Assembly: GCF_030812335.1 (NCBI RefSeq)
Contig: NZ_JAUSSN010000006.1
Span: forward strand, 186,001 to 250,000
Direction of reading: 5' to 3'
DNA length: 64,000 bases
Source of the DNA: Pseudarthrobacter oxydans
GTDB lineage: Bacteria > Actinomycetota > Actinomycetes > Actinomycetales > Micrococcaceae
Position 1 is the first letter of the stretch. Each line of letters begins with the position of its first letter. The position numbers and the translations under genes were made by a program. Positions 31,974 to 39,193 of the stretch are shown piece by piece. Under the pieces are notes generated by a model. It was given only the letters and a program-made list of their open reading frames with translations. It ran no database searches and was not told the origin of the DNA.

Positions 31974-33656
31974 ATGGCGGAATTTATCTACACAATGACC
32001 AAGGCCCGCAAGGCCGTTGGCGAAAAACTCATCCTCGATGACGTAAGCATGTCCTTCTTCCCGGGGGCCAAGATTGGCGTCGTCGGCCCGAATGGTGCAG
32101 GTAAGTCCACCATTCTCAAGATCATGGCCGGACTGGACACTCCCTCCAACGGTGAGGCCCGGCTCAGCCCCGGCTACACGGTCGGCATCCTGCTGCAGGA
32201 ACCGCCGCTGAACGAAGACAAGACCGTCCTGGGCAACGTCCAGGAAGGTGTCGGCGAGATCATCGGCAAGATCCAGCGCTTCAACGCGATCTCCGAAGAG
32301 ATGGCCAGCCCCGACGCTGACTACGATGTCCTCCTTGAGGAAATGGGTCAACTGCAGGAAGCGATCGACGCCGCCGATGCCTGGGACCTCGACTCCCAGC
32401 TCGAGCAGGCCATGGACGCCCTCCGCTGCCCGCCGCCGGAAGCGGACGTCACCCTGCTCTCCGGTGGTGAGCGCCGCCGCGTCGCCCTCTGCAAGCTCCT
32501 GCTCCAGAAGCCGGACCTGCTGCTCCTCGACGAACCCACCAACCACCTCGACGCCGAGAGCGTGCTCTGGCTCGAGCAGCACCTCTCCAACTACCCCGGC
32601 GCTGTCCTCGCCGTCACCCACGACCGGTACTTCCTCGACCACGTGGCCGAGTGGATCGCCGAAGTGGACCGCGGACACCTGTACCCCTACGAGGGCAACT
32701 ACTCCACGTACCTCGAGAAGAAGCGCGCCCGCCTGGAAGTCCAGGGTAAGAAGGACGCCAAGCAGGCCAAGCGCCTCACCGAGGAACTCGAGTGGGTCCG
32801 TTCCAACGCCAAGGGCCGCCAGACCAAGTCCAAGGCCCGCCTGGCCCGGTACGAGGAAATGGCCGCCGAAGCCGACCGCACCCGCAAGCTGGACTTCGAA
32901 GAGATCCAGATCCCGCCGGGACCGCGCCTGGGCGGCCTCGTCCTGGAGGCGAAGAACCTGCAGAAGGGCTTCGAGGACCGCACCCTGATCGACGGGCTGT
33001 CCTTCACCCTGCCGCGCAACGGCATCGTCGGCGTCATCGGCCCCAACGGCGTCGGCAAGACCACCCTGTTCAAGACCATCGTCGGGCTTGAGCCCCTCGA
33101 CGGCGGCGAGTTGAAGATCGGTGACTCCGTCAAGATCTCCTACGCCGACCAGAGCCGCGGCGGCATCGACCCGAACAAGACCCTCTGGGAAGTTGTCTCG
33201 GACGGTCTGGACTACATCCAGGTCGGCCACGTCGAAATGCCCTCCCGCGCCTACGTCGCCGCTTTCGGCTTCAAGGGCCCGGACCAGCAGAAGAAGGCCG
33301 GGGTGCTCTCCGGTGGTGAGCGCAACCGCCTGAACCTCGCACTGACCCTCAAACAGGGCGGAAACCTGCTGCTCCTCGATGAGCCCACTAACGACCTCGA
33401 CGTCGAAACGCTCAGCAGCCTCGAAAACGCCCTGCTCGAATTCCCGGGCTGCGCCGTCGTGGTCTCGCACGACCGCTGGTTCCTGGACCGGGTGGCCACC
33501 CACATCCTCGCCTACGAAGGCGACGAGGAGAACCCCTCGAAGTGGTACTGGTTCGAGGGCAACTTCGAATCCTACGAGGAGAACAAGGTCGAGCGCCTGG
33601 GCCCGGATGCAGCCAAGCCGCACCGCGTGACCCACCGCCGCCTCACCCGCGACTAA
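31974..33656 (+). CDS. ettA: Energy-dependent translational throttle protein EttA (ABC-F)
   Basis: An ABC-F ATPase of 560 residues that binds the ribosome E site and gates entry into elongation. It has two ABC domains without membrane segments: Walker A GPNGAGKST (about 38), signature LSGGERRRVALCKLL, then the arm and linker (KKDAKQAKRLTEELEWVRSN), and a second GPNGVGKTT with LSGGERNRLNLALTL. The full length matches EttA. ATG 31974 is 7 nt after a TAGATT box (31961-31966), so the mRNA is probably leaderless. A strong terminator follows. Confidence 0.95.
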   Translation: MAEFIYTMTKARKAVGEKLILDDVSMSFFPGAKIGVVGPNGAGKSTILKIMAGLDTPSNGEARLSPGYTVGILLQEPPLNEDKTVLGNVQEGVGEIIGKIQRFNAISEEMASPDADYDVLLEEMGQLQEAIDAADAWDLDSQLEQAMDALRCPPPEADVTLLSGGERRRVALCKLLLQKPDLLLLDEPTNHLDAESVLWLEQHLSNYPGAVLAVTHDRYFLDHVAEWIAEVDRGHLYPYEGNYSTYLEKKRARLEVQGKKDAKQAKRLTEELEWVRSNAKGRQTKSKARLARYEEMAAEADRTRKLDFEEIQIPPGPRLGGLVLEAKNLQKGFEDRTLIDGLSFTLPRNGIVGVIGPNGVGKTTLFKTIVGLEPLDGGELKIGDSVKISYADQSRGGIDPNKTLWEVVSDGLDYIQVGHVEMPSRAYVAAFGFKGPDQQKKAGVLSGGERNRLNLALTLKQGGNLLLLDEPTNDLDVETLSSLENALLEFPGCAVVVSHDRWFLDRVATHILAYEGDEENPSKWYWFEGNFESYEENKVERLGPDAAKPHRVTHRRLTRD

Positions 33657-33682
33657 GCCCGCAAGGCACCACGCGGAACAGA

Positions 33683-33716
33683 AAAGGCCGGCTCCCCACT
33701 GGGGGAGCCGGCCTTT
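33683..33716. terminator. Terminator between ettA and tesB
   Basis: A perfect 15-bp stem (33683-33697 with 33702-33716) with a 4-nt loop sits between the converging genes. The AAA...TTT ends allow use in both directions. Confidence 0.85.
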
Positions 33717-33783
33717 GGCCTGTCACCTGCAGGCAGGATCCGCGGCGGACGGGATCAGGCGCGGTGGATCAGGCTGCAGTGGA

Positions 33784-34764
33784 TCAGGCGCGTTCGGCCT
33801 TGCGCATCTGGTGCTGCAGGACCTTGGACTGGACGGCGCCCCTGACCTTGTTCTTGAGGTCCGTCGGAACCCGGATCATGCCCTCCTGCGCCACGGTGGC
33901 CACATGCAGTCCGTCACGGCTGAAGATCCTGCCGGTCGCCAGCCCCCGGGCGCCCTGGGCGCTGGGAGATTCCTGCACGTACAGCAGCCACTCGTCCACC
34001 CGGACCGGCCGGTGCCACCACATGGCGTGGTCCAGGCTCGCCACCGACATGCCCGGGGTAATCCAGCTCATCCCGTGCTTGCGGAGGATCGACTCCAGGA
34101 TGGTGTAGTCGCTGGCATAGGCCAGGGCGGCGCGGTGCAGTTCCGGATCGTCCGGCATGGGCCCGAACGTCTTCATCCAGACGGCATTGCGCGGTTCCTT
34201 GTCGCCCTTGGCCGAGACGTACAGGGCCGGGTCGACGTGCCGGATGTCGAAGGGCCGCTCGTAGGCCCAGTGACGGGCCACGGGGTGGTCGTACTTACCC
34301 AGCAGGTCCGCCGTGCTGGGCAGCGACTCCGGCCCGGGGATGCCGGCCGGCATCTCGGACTGGTGCTCAATTCCCTCGTCCTCGTCCTGGAACGAGGCGA
34401 TCATCGACAGGATGGGCATGCCCTCCTGGTACGCGTGGACACGCCGCGCCGAAAACGAGCGGCCGTCCCGGAGCCGCTGGACACCGAAGGTGATCGGCTT
34501 GTTGGCGTCCCCCGGGCGCAGGAAGTATCCGTGCATCGAATGCACGCCCCGCCCCTCGGGAACCGTCCGGCTCCCGGCGATCAACGACTGGGCAAGCACC
34601 TGGCCTCCGAACACGCGGTGCCGGGGCTGCTGCTGCGAGGGACCCATAAAGATGTCCTCATCCGTCCGGGCACCCTCCAGCTCACCGAGGTTCAACAGTT
34701 GGAGGAGCGAGGAGGTGGGGTCCTGTGTCGGCGGTCCCTGCAATCCGGCTTCGGCTTCAGTCAT
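33784..34764 (-). CDS. tesB: Acyl-CoA thioesterase II
   Basis: A double-hotdog thioesterase of 326 residues that hydrolyses acyl-CoA to free acid and CoA. Seen are FMGPSQQQPRHRVFGGQVLAQSL (N-terminal hotdog, in parts), GYFLRPGDANKPITFGVQRLRDGRSFSARRV, and the C-terminal LDHAMWWHRPVRVDEWLLY with the catalytic Asp region. ATG 34764 lies 6 nt after a TAGAGT box (34771-34776), a leaderless layout. It is divergent from a gene that is also leaderless. Confidence 0.92.
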   Translation of the reverse strand: MTEAEAGLQGPPTQDPTSSLLQLLNLGELEGARTDEDIFMGPSQQQPRHRVFGGQVLAQSLIAGSRTVPEGRGVHSMHGYFLRPGDANKPITFGVQRLRDGRSFSARRVHAYQEGMPILSMIASFQDEDEGIEHQSEMPAGIPGPESLPSTADLLGKYDHPVARHWAYERPFDIRHVDPALYVSAKGDKEPRNAVWMKTFGPMPDDPELHRAALAYASDYTILESILRKHGMSWITPGMSVASLDHAMWWHRPVRVDEWLLYVQESPSAQGARGLATGRIFSRDGLHVATVAQEGMIRVPTDLKNKVRGAVQSKVLQHQMRKAERA

Positions 34765-34827
34765 GGTTCGACTCTAGACGTCACTCCGGCACCGCCCCAA
34801 AGAGGCACAGCCGGTAGAGTCGATATT

Positions 34828-35487
34828 GTGTCTGACGTCCTAACCCAGCCCCTGCAGTTCACCGATCCCCGCGACCTCGCCGATCTGCGCACCTTCGCCA
34901 CCCGTGCCAGGTCCATCGACGACGGCGCCATCCGTCTTCAGGCGTCCGGCCCGGTGCTCGCCGCCTACGTGTGTGTGCTGCGGCCGCGGCTGCTGGGGGA
35001 ATCGACACCGACGATCCTCGGGCTGCGGACCATGGCCCTGGCGCAGCCGGCGGACACGGATGTCACCGTTCCGATCTCGGCGGTGCTGGACCGGCTGGCC
35101 CGCGCGGGGGAGAACGACGTCGAGCTGCCGCTGCCGCCGGTGACCGTCACCGAATCCTGGGCCGGGGTAGGTGCGCCCCGCACCGGGTGGGAAGCCGTGG
35201 CGACGCTGCAGGACGCCGCGCTGCGCCGGTCCGCCGAAGCCGGCATTACCGAGATCGCCGCCATCATCCCGGACAAACCCGGAGCCCTGATCGTCAACAA
35301 CGCCCGCGCCGCGGTCTGGGGACGGGAGCTGCCGGGCGCCGCCGGGCTTCCGCTGGGCGCCGCCTTCGCGGCCCTCACCCTCGGCTTCCTCGCCGACGGC
35401 GAGCAGCAGCTCTACCGGGCCGGTCGCTGGTTCCGGCTCAGCGGGGCCCGCGGGCACGTCCTGGCCCGCACCGGTTCGGGTCTTTAG
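34828..35487 (+). CDS. Conserved actinobacterial protein of unknown function
   Basis: A 219-residue soluble protein, starting at GTG 34828, 8 nt after a TAGAGT box (34814-34819 by position), so probably leaderless. It is Ala/Leu/Arg-rich with no transmembrane helix or obvious catalytic motif. Segments include FATRARSIDDGAIRLQASG near the N-terminus and LPLGAAFAALTLGFLADGEQQLYRAGRWFRLS near the C-terminus. The pattern looks like a genuine conserved protein of high-GC Gram-positives. I do not recognise a function. It is divergent from tesB. Confidence 0.75.
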   Translation: MSDVLTQPLQFTDPRDLADLRTFATRARSIDDGAIRLQASGPVLAAYVCVLRPRLLGESTPTILGLRTMALAQPADTDVTVPISAVLDRLARAGENDVELPLPPVTVTESWAGVGAPRTGWEAVATLQDAALRRSAEAGITEIAAIIPDKPGALIVNNARAAVWGRELPGAAGLPLGAAFAALTLGFLADGEQQLYRAGRWFRLSGARGHVLARTGSGL

Positions 35488-35526
35488 GTCCTTCGGCAGC
35501 GGCGGCCGGCCTGATTGACTGGGCGC

Positions 35527-36052
35527 ATGGGCGGCGTATCGGTGCTGGATCCCCCGGTCGGGCGACACCTCGGCCTCAATGATGCGCTGCATCCTGACCG
35601 CAGCTGGGTCCGCATGCTCCGCTTCGCGGTCGGCGCCTTTGTGCTCGTCGCCCTCGCCCAAAGACATACGACGCGACGCTCCCGGGCAGCGACGTGGACA
35701 TTTTCCAGCTCTATTCGGAATTCACGGTCCAGTCCAACCTCGTCCTCGGGGTCGTGCTCATCGCATCCGCCGCCCGGCCCCGGACCCGGCTGCCGGCGTG
35801 GTGGGACCACCTGTTCGGCGCGCTGGTCTTCTATCTGGTGATGACCGGCATCATCTACGCGGTGCTGGTGGCCCCGCCGGACGAGCCCTGGTGGAGCTGG
35901 GACATGTACTGGCCCCAGCTGGCGCACCACCGGCTCGCTCCGCTGTTCGTCACGCTCGACAGGTGCTCGTCGCGTTCCTCGTGATCGCCGTCCTCGTGCA
36001 TGCCGCCGGCAACGGGCGCGCCGCGCTGGCCGCGGGGCACGGGCGGCGCTGA
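35527..36052 (+). pseudogene. Decayed integral membrane protein gene (Pr6Pr-like)
   Basis: Three reading frames in turn encode pieces of one hydrophobic protein. The first is residues MLRFAVGAFVLVALAQ (about 35614-35660). The second is YDATLPGSDVDIFQLYSEFTVQ and onward (35667-35960), including LFGALVFYLVMTGIIYAVLV and DMYWPQLAHHRLAPLFVTLD. The third is VLVAFLVIAVLVHAAGNG (about 35960-36020). The FTVQSN and HHxLAPLF motifs resemble Pr6Pr-family membrane proteins. At least two frameshifts are seen, and the middle transmembrane helices expected between the second and third pieces are missing, so this is decay rather than a single sequencing error. Confidence 0.7.
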
Positions 36053-36092
36053 TCGCGGGCCCGCAAGGAACGCGGCGCCCTCCGGACCGGTC

Positions 36093-36551
36093 TCAGGCTC
36101 CGGAGGGGCTGTTCACCATGGAGAGGGCCGCCCGCTCCATGTAGTCCCAGAGCGTCCCCTCGTGCAGCGGGGGCAGCTCCAGGGCATCCACGGCGGTGCG
36201 CATGTGGAACAGCCACCGTTCCTTGGCCTCCGGGGTGACCCGGAAGGGCATGTGGCGCATCCTCAGCCTCGGGTGGCCGCGCTCCGCGCCGTACGTCGTC
36301 GGGCCGCCCCAGTACTGCTCCAGGAACATCAGGAAGCGCCGCTTGGCGGGGCCGAGGTCCTCCTCCGGATACATCGGCCGCAGCAGCGGATCAGTCGCCA
36401 CGCCGTCGTAGAACACGTCGACGAGCTTCACGAAAGTCTCGTGGCCGCCGACGGCGTCGTAGAAGTTGTCCGTGTAGCCGGGCTGGGTGAACGGGTCGTT
36501 CTGCAGCAGCTGCTTGGGCTGGCGGGGTTCGCCGGCGCTGGGAATCGTCAT
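36093..36551 (-). CDS. glbO: Truncated haemoglobin, group II (GlbO-like)
   Basis: A 152-residue haem protein. FYDAVGGHETFVKLVDVFYDGVA opens the globin fold, and RMRHMPF carries the proximal His. WGGPTTYGAERGHPRLRMRH with the Trp at G8 is typical of group II globins, which bind O2 tightly. The role may be oxygen or peroxide handling. ATG 36551 has GGAG 9 nt upstream and lies 4 nt after the stop of the mechanosensitive channel gene, so the two form an operon. Confidence 0.92.
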   Translation of the reverse strand: MTIPSAGEPRQPKQLLQNDPFTQPGYTDNFYDAVGGHETFVKLVDVFYDGVATDPLLRPMYPEEDLGPAKRRFLMFLEQYWGGPTTYGAERGHPRLRMRHMPFRVTPEAKERWLFHMRTAVDALELPPLHEGTLWDYMERAALSMVNSPSGA

Positions 36552-36555
36552 GGTT

Positions 36556-37215
36556 CTATTCTCCGGCCTTCTGCTGGGGTGCGCTGTCGGCCTCGTCCGC
36601 CGGCGGCGTGACGGGCGGAATGTACGTGCCCTGGGAACGGTTGCCCACCCGCAGAATTTCGCCGTTGCGGAGGTACCAGATGGCGCCGTCCTCCGCCCGG
36701 ACCCGGGTGATCCGCAGGTTCATGGCCTCGACCGTGCCCACGACCTCGGAGGTCTCGATGATGTCGCCGATCCCGTACTGGTCCTCGATGGTGATGAAGA
36801 TACCGGCCAGGAAGTCGCGGATCAGCTGCTGGGCGCCGAAGCCGATGGCGATACCGAGGATTCCGACGCTGGTCAGGATCGGCGCCACATCCACGTTCAG
36901 GTTCTTGAGCACGTACACGCTGGTGAGGACGGCCACCAGCACGCCCACCACGCTGCTGAGCAGGGCACCGATGGTGTTGGCCCGCTGGACCCGGCGCTCG
37001 TGGTCCAGGGCACGGAAGGCAGGAGCCACCCAGCGGAAGTGCGGCTTCTTGAACAGGGTGCTGCCCGCGGCGACGCGCTTGGTGATTCCGGCGATCACGA
37101 AGGACGCGATCAGCCACACGGCGACGCCGACCCCCAGGCTGATGAGGACACCCGGGACGTTGATGGCCGAGATATCCGGAGCGGCGATGGGGTCGGTCGT
37201 GGTCATGCTGTACAT
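36556..37215 (-). CDS. Small-conductance mechanosensitive channel family protein
   Basis: A 219-residue MscS-family protein. Three hydrophobic segments (about 22-45, 85-105 and 112-130) precede the pore-lining GIAIGFGAQQLIRDFLAGIFI (in parts), then the beta domain ITIEDQYGIGDIIETSEVVGTVEAMNLRITRVRAEDGAIWYLRNGEI. The C-terminal alpha/beta domain of MscS is missing and replaced by a short Pro/Ala tail, so it is a reduced form common in actinobacteria. AAGGAG lies 12 nt before ATG 37215. It precedes glbO. Confidence 0.88.
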   Translation of the reverse strand: MYSMTTTDPIAAPDISAINVPGVLISLGVGVAVWLIASFVIAGITKRVAAGSTLFKKPHFRWVAPAFRALDHERRVQRANTIGALLSSVVGVLVAVLTSVYVLKNLNVDVAPILTSVGILGIAIGFGAQQLIRDFLAGIFITIEDQYGIGDIIETSEVVGTVEAMNLRITRVRAEDGAIWYLRNGEILRVGNRSQGTYIPPVTPPADEADSAPQQKAGE

Positions 37216-37524
37216 CGGCGGGGGTACTCCTTGTTTCTGCGTGTCTGCTGCCGGCCGGTATCGCCGGGCAATGCGTCATGGGAGGCGGCCGGCGTTCGCC
37301 GGGCGCATCACGCTCTGGTCTCATTCAACACTAGCGCCGTAGCGTGGCCACATGCGCATCGGACCCCGGCCGGCCGATGCCATTGCATCCCGCGCGGATG
37401 CCTAGGAATGATGAAGGTCCTGGTGCAACTGTATCCACATGGATGCTCCGGAAGGGCTTTGCCGGCACCAGGGGCCGGGCTTGTAGTTTTCAGGCGGCGG
37501 AGCGCAGTGAGGGATGGTGAAACC
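37216..37524. other. Intergenic region between mscS and the secreted esterase gene
   Basis: About 309 bp without a supported gene. It holds the mscS ribosome site (AAGGAG at 37228-37233 on the minus strand) and a possible TAGTTT box (37484-37489) for the esterase gene. A TATCCACA near 37431-37438 is one base short of a DnaA box. Nothing else was recognised. Confidence 0.5.
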
Positions 37525-38550
37525 GTGCCTGGCAGTGCGGTCAAAAGGTTCCGAGGGCTGCTGGTCGGCCTCGACGTATCGGTCCTGGCGTTCGGGGGCG
37601 TGGTGCCCGCGCACGCACCGGATCCTGTCACGGAGCTGCATGTTTTTCTCGCGGCGGGACAGTCGAACATGGCCGGGTGGGGGCTCCCAGTCGGGGGCGA
37701 CCGCGATCCGGCGGATCCACGAATGTTTCAGTACGGGTCCAAGGCCCGCACACTGAGGCCCGCTACCGCCCCCCTGGACATGCACGACACGCCACCCGGA
37801 CTGTCCCCGGCCACAACGCTGGCCCGTGAGTACCTGAAAACCCAGGCCGGCAACGTTGGCGTTCTCATTATTCCGGCAGCTCATAGCGGCACCGCTTTCA
37901 CCAGCGCCGCGAATACTCTCACCTGGTCTGTCGGTAGCGCCTCGGCTCCGGAATTCGATCTCTCCACGCTGGCGGTCACGCAGACGCGCGACGGAATCGC
38001 AGCGGCGAGCGCTGCAGGCCTGCACGTTGAGCTCAAGGGGATCCTTTGGCTGCAGGGCGAAAGCAACTCGTCCATGTCCACCTCCGAATACAGCACGAGG
38101 CTGGACGAGCTCATTGCGTTTTTCCGGTCCCGTCTGGCCGCGCCGACGCTTCCTTTCGTCGTGGGGGGCATGACGCCGGAGGGCATCGCGGACACGCCGT
38201 CCCGAGCCAACGTGGACCGGTCGCACCGCGAAACCCCCGCACGGGTCCCGTCCTCGGGATTTGCGCCGCCCATGACCGGCGGCGTGAATGTGGATGACAG
38301 GATCCACTTCTCCCGGGCAGGCGTTGAATTCCTGGGCAAGACCTACCTTGCCGGGTACTGGGCAGCTGTTGCGGCCGGTGGGAGCACCAGCCCTCCGGGA
38401 GCAGATGGCGGCGGCAATCCCGCTGCGGCCGGCACGGCCATCCGGGCGGCCCCGGTTGCAAACCCCGGTCTGGGCCAGGCCGCTGCGCCCAGCGCGTGTG
38501 GCCTGCCTCAGGACGGCGCGATGGTCGGGTCCCCGCCCCGGGCGCCATAA
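37525..38550 (+). CDS. Secreted sialate O-acetylesterase-like (SASA/CE6) hydrolase
   Basis: A 341-residue SGNH-type carbohydrate esterase. The signal-like N-terminus has KRFRGLLVGLDVSVLAFGGVVPAHA with a cleavage site near residue 31. The catalytic block is LAAGQSNMAGWG (Ser), then ILWLQGESNSS, and a C-terminal VDDRIHFSRAG with the Asp-x-x-His pair. A Gly/Ala/Pro-rich tail of about 55 residues follows. It probably deacetylates a plant or microbial polysaccharide outside the cell. GTG 37525 has GAGGGATGG upstream; an upstream GTG at 37507 is the alternative. The surroundings give no functional link, so it may be an acquired accessory gene. Confidence 0.78.
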   Translation: MPGSAVKRFRGLLVGLDVSVLAFGGVVPAHAPDPVTELHVFLAAGQSNMAGWGLPVGGDRDPADPRMFQYGSKARTLRPATAPLDMHDTPPGLSPATTLAREYLKTQAGNVGVLIIPAAHSGTAFTSAANTLTWSVGSASAPEFDLSTLAVTQTRDGIAAASAAGLHVELKGILWLQGESNSSMSTSEYSTRLDELIAFFRSRLAAPTLPFVVGGMTPEGIADTPSRANVDRSHRETPARVPSSGFAPPMTGGVNVDDRIHFSRAGVEFLGKTYLAGYWAAVAAGGSTSPPGADGGGNPAAAGTAIRAAPVANPGLGQAAAPSACGLPQDGAMVGSPPRAP

Positions 38551-38554
38551 TCCG

Positions 38555-39064
38555 CTAGCCGCGCGGCAACCCGTCGACCTCCACCACCACGGTGGGGTGG
38601 TGGAGGACCGGAAAGTTGACGCTGCGGGCGATGAAACAGACCCTGTTCGCCTCGGCGTGCAGCTCCTCCAGGAGCCCGGCGTCCGGCAGCTCCCCGGCGG
38701 CCGGGGCCGCTACCGTCACCTGAGGCCGCAGCGTGACCGATTCGAACTGTCCGCTGCCGTCCCGGTTGGTCCGCATCAGCCCCTCGGCCCGGTCCTCATA
38801 CCCCGTGACCACCACCCCGCGCTTCACCGCCACGTGCAGGAACGACAGCATGTGGCACTGGCACAGGGCGGCCAGCAGCAGCTGCTCCGGGTTGTAGCGG
38901 GTGCGGTCGCCGTGGAACGTCGGATCCGCGGAACCGTGCAGCACGGGCAGCCCGGGGATCTCGATGTCGTGGTCGCGTGAATAGCCGCGGTAGGACGCCG
39001 TCCCCTCGCCCAGGTTCCCGGTCCAGCGGACTGTCAGCGCATAGCGGTGCTCGTCGAGGCTCAT
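38555..39064 (-). CDS. OsmC/Ohr family peroxidase
   Basis: A 169-residue thiol peroxidase family protein. The two reactive cysteines appear in LLLAALCQCHMLSFL and in EANRVCFIARSVNFPV, as in OsmC-like proteins that reduce organic hydroperoxides. ATG 39064 lies 6 nt after a TAGGCT box (39071-39076), a leaderless layout. It is convergent with the secreted esterase gene. Confidence 0.88.
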   Translation of the reverse strand: MSLDEHRYALTVRWTGNLGEGTASYRGYSRDHDIEIPGLPVLHGSADPTFHGDRTRYNPEQLLLAALCQCHMLSFLHVAVKRGVVVTGYEDRAEGLMRTNRDGSGQFESVTLRPQVTVAAPAAGELPDAGLLEELHAEANRVCFIARSVNFPVLHHPTVVVEVDGLPRG

Positions 39065-39104
39065 GGCTTCAGCCTAGGACACACCCCCGCCCAAGTAGCT
39101 GGCA

Positions 39105-39140
39105 GCAAAGGCCGTTCCGGGCGTTCAGAACGGCCTTTGC
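39105..39140 (-). terminator. Terminator after pepN
   Basis: A perfect 13-bp stem (39105-39117 with 39128-39140) lies 54 bp downstream of the pepN stop and upstream of the OsmC gene. Confidence 0.75.
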
Positions 39141-39193
39141 CGCGACCTACATGGGCTGTGGGCCCGATGGGCGGGGTTCCGGGAACGGACGCC

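Noticed and set aside
31260..33635. A 791-codon open frame antisense to the SSB and ettA genes
   Set aside because: It mirrors the codons of ssb and ettA, has no domain, and is the usual shadow of high-GC genes.
37429..37440. A DnaA-box-like TATCCACA
   Set aside because: It misses the consensus by one base and has no second box or AT-rich stretch nearby.
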